Below, piece by piece: positions 4,912 through 7,283 of a stretch of 7,283 nucleotides of DNA; the stretch's first letter is position 1; each line of letters starts with the position of its first letter. A program made the translations under genes and the position numbers. Source of the DNA: CAZEER01 sp964586315 (GTDB lineage: Bacteria; Fidelibacterota; Marinisomatia; Marinisomatales; UBA1611). The notes beneath the pieces are model-generated. The model was not told the DNA's origin. It searched no databases and saw only the letters and a list, made by a program, of their open reading frames with translations. Where the stretch lies: contig CAZPHE010000095.1 of the NCBI GenBank assembly GCA_964586315.1, positions 1 through 7,283 of the forward strand. Reading direction: 5' to 3'.

Positions 4912-6681
4912 TTAATTATGTAAATCTATATATCTTTTAATTTTTTTCTCTAAAATATTTAGAGGCACTGCTCCATCTCCAAGTACTACATCATGAAAAT
5001 CGCGTATATTGAAGTCATCACCCATCTTTTTTTCAGCTAGCGATCTGAGTTCACGAATTTTCATTTCACCAATTTTATATGCCAGCGCCTGACCTGGCCA
5101 GACAATATAACGATCAATTTCTACTACAACATCATTTTCTGTTTTCGCAGTATTATTTAACATAAAATTAATGGCTTCCTGACGTGTCCATCCCTTTGCG
5201 TGTATACCCGTATCAATAACGAGTCTACATGCTCGCCACATTTCATAAGTAAGTTGACCAAACTTACTATATGGATCACTATAGAATCCCATTTCTTCTG
5301 CAAGCTTCTCTGAATATAGTCCCCAACCTTCGATATAGGCAGTATATCCACCATATCGTCTAAACTCAGGAATATCTTCAAGCTCTTGAGCTAAAGCAAT
5401 CTGTAAATGATGTCCCGGCACTGCTTCATGAATAGATAAAGCCTCCATTTCATATTTTGGTCTTGTTTCAAGCTTATAAGTATTGGCCATAAAATATCCG
5501 GGACGTCCTGCTTTTACATTTCCAGGATAGTAATATGCAGTAGGTGATGCAGGTGCCTGATATTCTGGTATAGCTTTTACACCATAAGAAAGCCGTGGAA
5601 GTAATCCAAAAAATTTAGGTAATGCAGCATCTGCTTTCTTACAAATAACTCTATATGAATCCAGTAATTCTTCTTTATTATTAAAATAAAATTCTGGGCT
5701 TGTCCTTAAAAATGTGAGGAATTCTTCAAAAGTACCATCAAACTTTGTTTGTTTTATCACATTATACATTTCTGTTTTTATACGAGCTACTTCATTTAGC
5801 CCAATCTCATGGATTGTTTCAACACTTAGCTCTGTTGTTGTATATCGTTTCATTTGATAACGATAATAATCATCGCCATTAGGAAAATCTTTACAGGCAA
5901 TTGATTCTCTGCAGTTTGGTAAATACGACTCATTAAAATATGAGTATAATGAACGATATGCAGGATATACATGGTTAGTTAACGCATCTATTAATTCTGT
6001 TCTTAATCTCATCTGATCCTTCATTGATATTGATTCCGTGAATTCTTTAACAGGTTTATATAAAGAAGACTCTTCAATCGGTATTTCAAATTGTACCTGA
6101 ATTTGCTTTGATACAGAACCCATTACAATTTTTGGCGGAACCCAACCGGCATCAACTCCACGGTTCATAAGATCCATAGTTTGTTCTACCTTTTTCGGGA
6201 AAGCAATCATTCTTGAAATATAATTTTCATAATCAATGACTTTTTTAAAAGGCATATAATCTGCAAGACCTGCAAAACCAATCTGAATACCACCCATTTG
6301 ATTAATTGGGATTAAATAGGAAAAATATTGAAATCCTTCAATTTCTTGTTGAAGTTTATCTAGATATAAATCAAAATTTAATTTGTCATCTTCTGATAAT
6401 TTAGAGCGTTGAATTTTCTGAAGTTTAGTCATCAGCTCACGCATCTCTTCTTGACGCTTTATAACAGTTTCATACGATACATCGTTAAGCTTATTATCGA
6501 ATCGATTATCGCCTAAGCGTGTTGCCCATTCAGGATTATTTATGATACCTTTTTCCCATTCAAAATCCAGTATATCATGAAATTTTTCAGTTTCAGAAAT
6601 TTTTCCCATATCAATCTCTACTTTTGTATGGATTGAACAACCAATTAGTACTAAATATAAAAAAAAGAAGGTTGCCCTCAT
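4912..6681 (-). CDS. DUF885-family zinc peptidase, predicted lipoprotein
   Basis: This 589-residue protein is full length for the DUF885 family (typically 550-620), helical metallopeptidase-like proteins related to gluzincins. The N-terminus MRATFFFLYLVLIGCS has a lipobox (LIGC, Cys15), predicting a lipid-anchored periplasmic or outer-membrane protein. The zinc motif is HEAVPGHH (418-425): H418 and H424 or H425 bind metal and E419 is the catalytic base. EGWGLYSEKLAEEMG (451-465) supplies the downstream Glu ligand. NPEWATRLGD (49-58), C257 and C263 (spacing as for a possible disulfide), and RYIVWPGQALAYKIG (524-538) are also characteristic. Activity is probably peptide or carboxypeptidase-type, but substrates are poorly defined for the family. 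The ATG at 6681 follows the preceding stop by 6 nt and has no Shine-Dalgarno, so it is probably translationally coupled to the barrel gene. All key residues are present. Confidence 0.94.
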   Translation of the reverse strand: MRATFFFLYLVLIGCSIHTKVEIDMGKISETEKFHDILDFEWEKGIINNPEWATRLGDNRFDNKLNDVSYETVIKRQEEMRELMTKLQKIQRSKLSEDDKLNFDLYLDKLQQEIEGFQYFSYLIPINQMGGIQIGFAGLADYMPFKKVIDYENYISRMIAFPKKVEQTMDLMNRGVDAGWVPPKIVMGSVSKQIQVQFEIPIEESSLYKPVKEFTESISMKDQMRLRTELIDALTNHVYPAYRSLYSYFNESYLPNCRESIACKDFPNGDDYYRYQMKRYTTTELSVETIHEIGLNEVARIKTEMYNVIKQTKFDGTFEEFLTFLRTSPEFYFNNKEELLDSYRVICKKADAALPKFFGLLPRLSYGVKAIPEYQAPASPTAYYYPGNVKAGRPGYFMANTYKLETRPKYEMEALSIHEAVPGHHLQIALAQELEDIPEFRRYGGYTAYIEGWGLYSEKLAEEMGFYSDPYSKFGQLTYEMWRACRLVIDTGIHAKGWTRQEAINFMLNNTAKTENDVVVEIDRYIVWPGQALAYKIGEMKIRELRSLAEKKMGDDFNIRDFHDVVLGDGAVPLNILEKKIKRYIDLHN

Positions 6682-6687
6682 CGGATT

Positions 6688-7283
6688 TTAGAATGTTAGA
6701 CTTATAGAATAACCCTGTACATTCTTAAAAACACCAAACTCAGTAAATACATAATCAATATTGATAAGTGGTCCCCTAGGAATTTGATATTTTATCCCAG
6801 TACCAAAAGATATACCCTGTTGTGGCTTTAAACCTAGCTCACTACCATCATCCAAATTATAAAAAGTGTGTGATTTACCTAAACGGAGGAAAACCATATC
6901 AAATACATTATATTCTAGACCAAGATTGAGATATTCTGGGTTATTATTAGGATGGATAGCATCAACTGAAAGAAGACATTTCATAGTAGGAGAAAAAAGA
7001 AATTCCCTGCTAAGACCAAACCTAAACATTAGAGGAAGCGGCCATTGTGTTGTCCCCAGATTTCCATCGATCCTATCATTATTACCGTATATGGTTTCAT
7101 CCACATCTATATCAACCAAGGTATTCACACCTTGCATAGCGAGTTTTCCACCAAAATTAGATATACTCATCCCAATATTTAAGTTTCGTTTTGTAATAAA
7201 AAGTGTCCCAATATCTACCGCAAATCCTTGTGCTTTCATTTGCCATATAGACTCTTGAATAAATTTTGTCTGGATACCAAAAG
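6688..7283 (-). CDS. PorV/PorQ-family outer-membrane barrel protein (5' end beyond window)
   Basis: The frame is open to the window edge; 197 C-terminal residues are visible. The Met at 7239 is internal: upstream codons continue in frame as FGIQTKFIQESIWQ, so it should not be taken as the start. GFAVDIGTLF (19-28), LNIGMSISNFGGKLAMQG (34-51), TQWPLPLMFRFGLS (78-91) and YLNLGLEYNVFDMVFLRLG match the C-terminal half of the PorV/PorQ (UPF0164-like) family of FCB-group outer-membrane proteins. Alternating strands and the terminal aromatic residue (GYSISLTF) fit a beta-barrel. PorV proper shuttles T9SS cargo to the surface attachment complex, but genomes of this group carry many paralogues with unknown roles, so the symbol is left blank. 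It is the first visible gene of a tight pair with the DUF885 peptidase (6-nt gap), and a T9SS cargo gene follows. Confidence 0.88.
   Translation of the reverse strand, partial: FGIQTKFIQESIWQMKAQGFAVDIGTLFITKRNLNIGMSISNFGGKLAMQGVNTLVDIDVDETIYGNNDRIDGNLGTTQWPLPLMFRFGLSREFLFSPTMKCLLSVDAIHPNNNPEYLNLGLEYNVFDMVFLRLGKSHTFYNLDDGSELGLKPQQGISFGTGIKYQIPRGPLINIDYVFTEFGVFKNVQGYSISLTF

Noticed and set aside
5157..5381. Minus-strand 74-residue frame inside the DUF885 gene
   Set aside because: It is out of frame with, and fully inside, an intact 589-residue peptidase gene that includes conserved motifs in this stretch.
7237..7239. ATG at 7239 as the start of the barrel protein
   Set aside because: The frame stays open to the window edge and the residues before this Met (FGIQTKFIQESIWQ) continue the family pattern, so the gene is cut by the window and this Met is internal.
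6866..7258. Plus-strand 130-residue frame opposite the barrel gene
   Set aside because: It is antisense to clearly conserved PorV/PorQ-type sequence; no family or ribosome binding site is seen.
1..7283. A defence system, CRISPR array, mobile element or RNA gene
   Set aside because: No direct-repeat array, transposase, integrase, terminal inverted repeats, tRNA cloverleaf or known defence domain is visible on either strand; the genes are ordinary envelope, transport and transcription genes.

Overview
The window reads as a stretch of chromosome from an AT-rich, Gram-negative bacterium of the FCB group (Bacteroidota/Chlorobiota relatives). My best guess is Candidatus Neomarinimicrobiota (Marinimicrobia, SAR406) or a close relative. 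The evidence is a PorV/PorQ-type outer-membrane barrel protein, a C-terminal type IX secretion (T9SS) sorting domain with a YPNPFN start, a short FCB-style primary sigma factor with no region 1.1, and several secreted or lipoprotein genes. The phylum name is inferred from family resemblance only; no ribosomal gene is present to settle it.

All seven genes lie on the minus strand, so transcription runs from high to low coordinates. In that order they are: (1) 7283-6688, the 3' part of a PorV/PorQ-like barrel gene; (2) 6681-4912, a DUF885-type zinc peptidase lipoprotein, 6 nt behind it; (3) 4867-3689, a secreted class II glutamine-amidotransferase-like Ntn hydrolase with a T9SS tail; (4) 3618-2662, the primary sigma factor rpoD/sigA, starting at TTG and followed by a strong intrinsic terminator; (5) 2566-2168, a 132-residue secreted alpha/beta-hydrolase that lacks its catalytic middle and looks like a decayed gene; (6) 2161-692, an SLC13/DASS-family carboxylate transporter; (7) 525-1, the 5' part of a secreted protein with a GDGWNG-type module and the beginning of a lamin-tail domain.

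Genes 1-3 form a plausible envelope and secretion group: an outer-membrane barrel of the family that includes the T9SS shuttle PorV, a lipoprotein peptidase, and a T9SS cargo enzyme. Genes 5 and 6 are close enough (6 nt) to be co-transcribed but lie behind the rpoD terminator. Gene 7 has its own 166-bp upstream region with a candidate promoter and three short dyads. There is no CRISPR array, tRNA, rRNA or insertion sequence visible, and no gene-free stretch longer than 300 bases. The most interesting points are the amidotransferase, whose catalytic cysteine would be exposed only by signal-peptide removal and which also sits in a lipobox, and the hydrolase that keeps both ends of its fold but has lost its nucleophile region.
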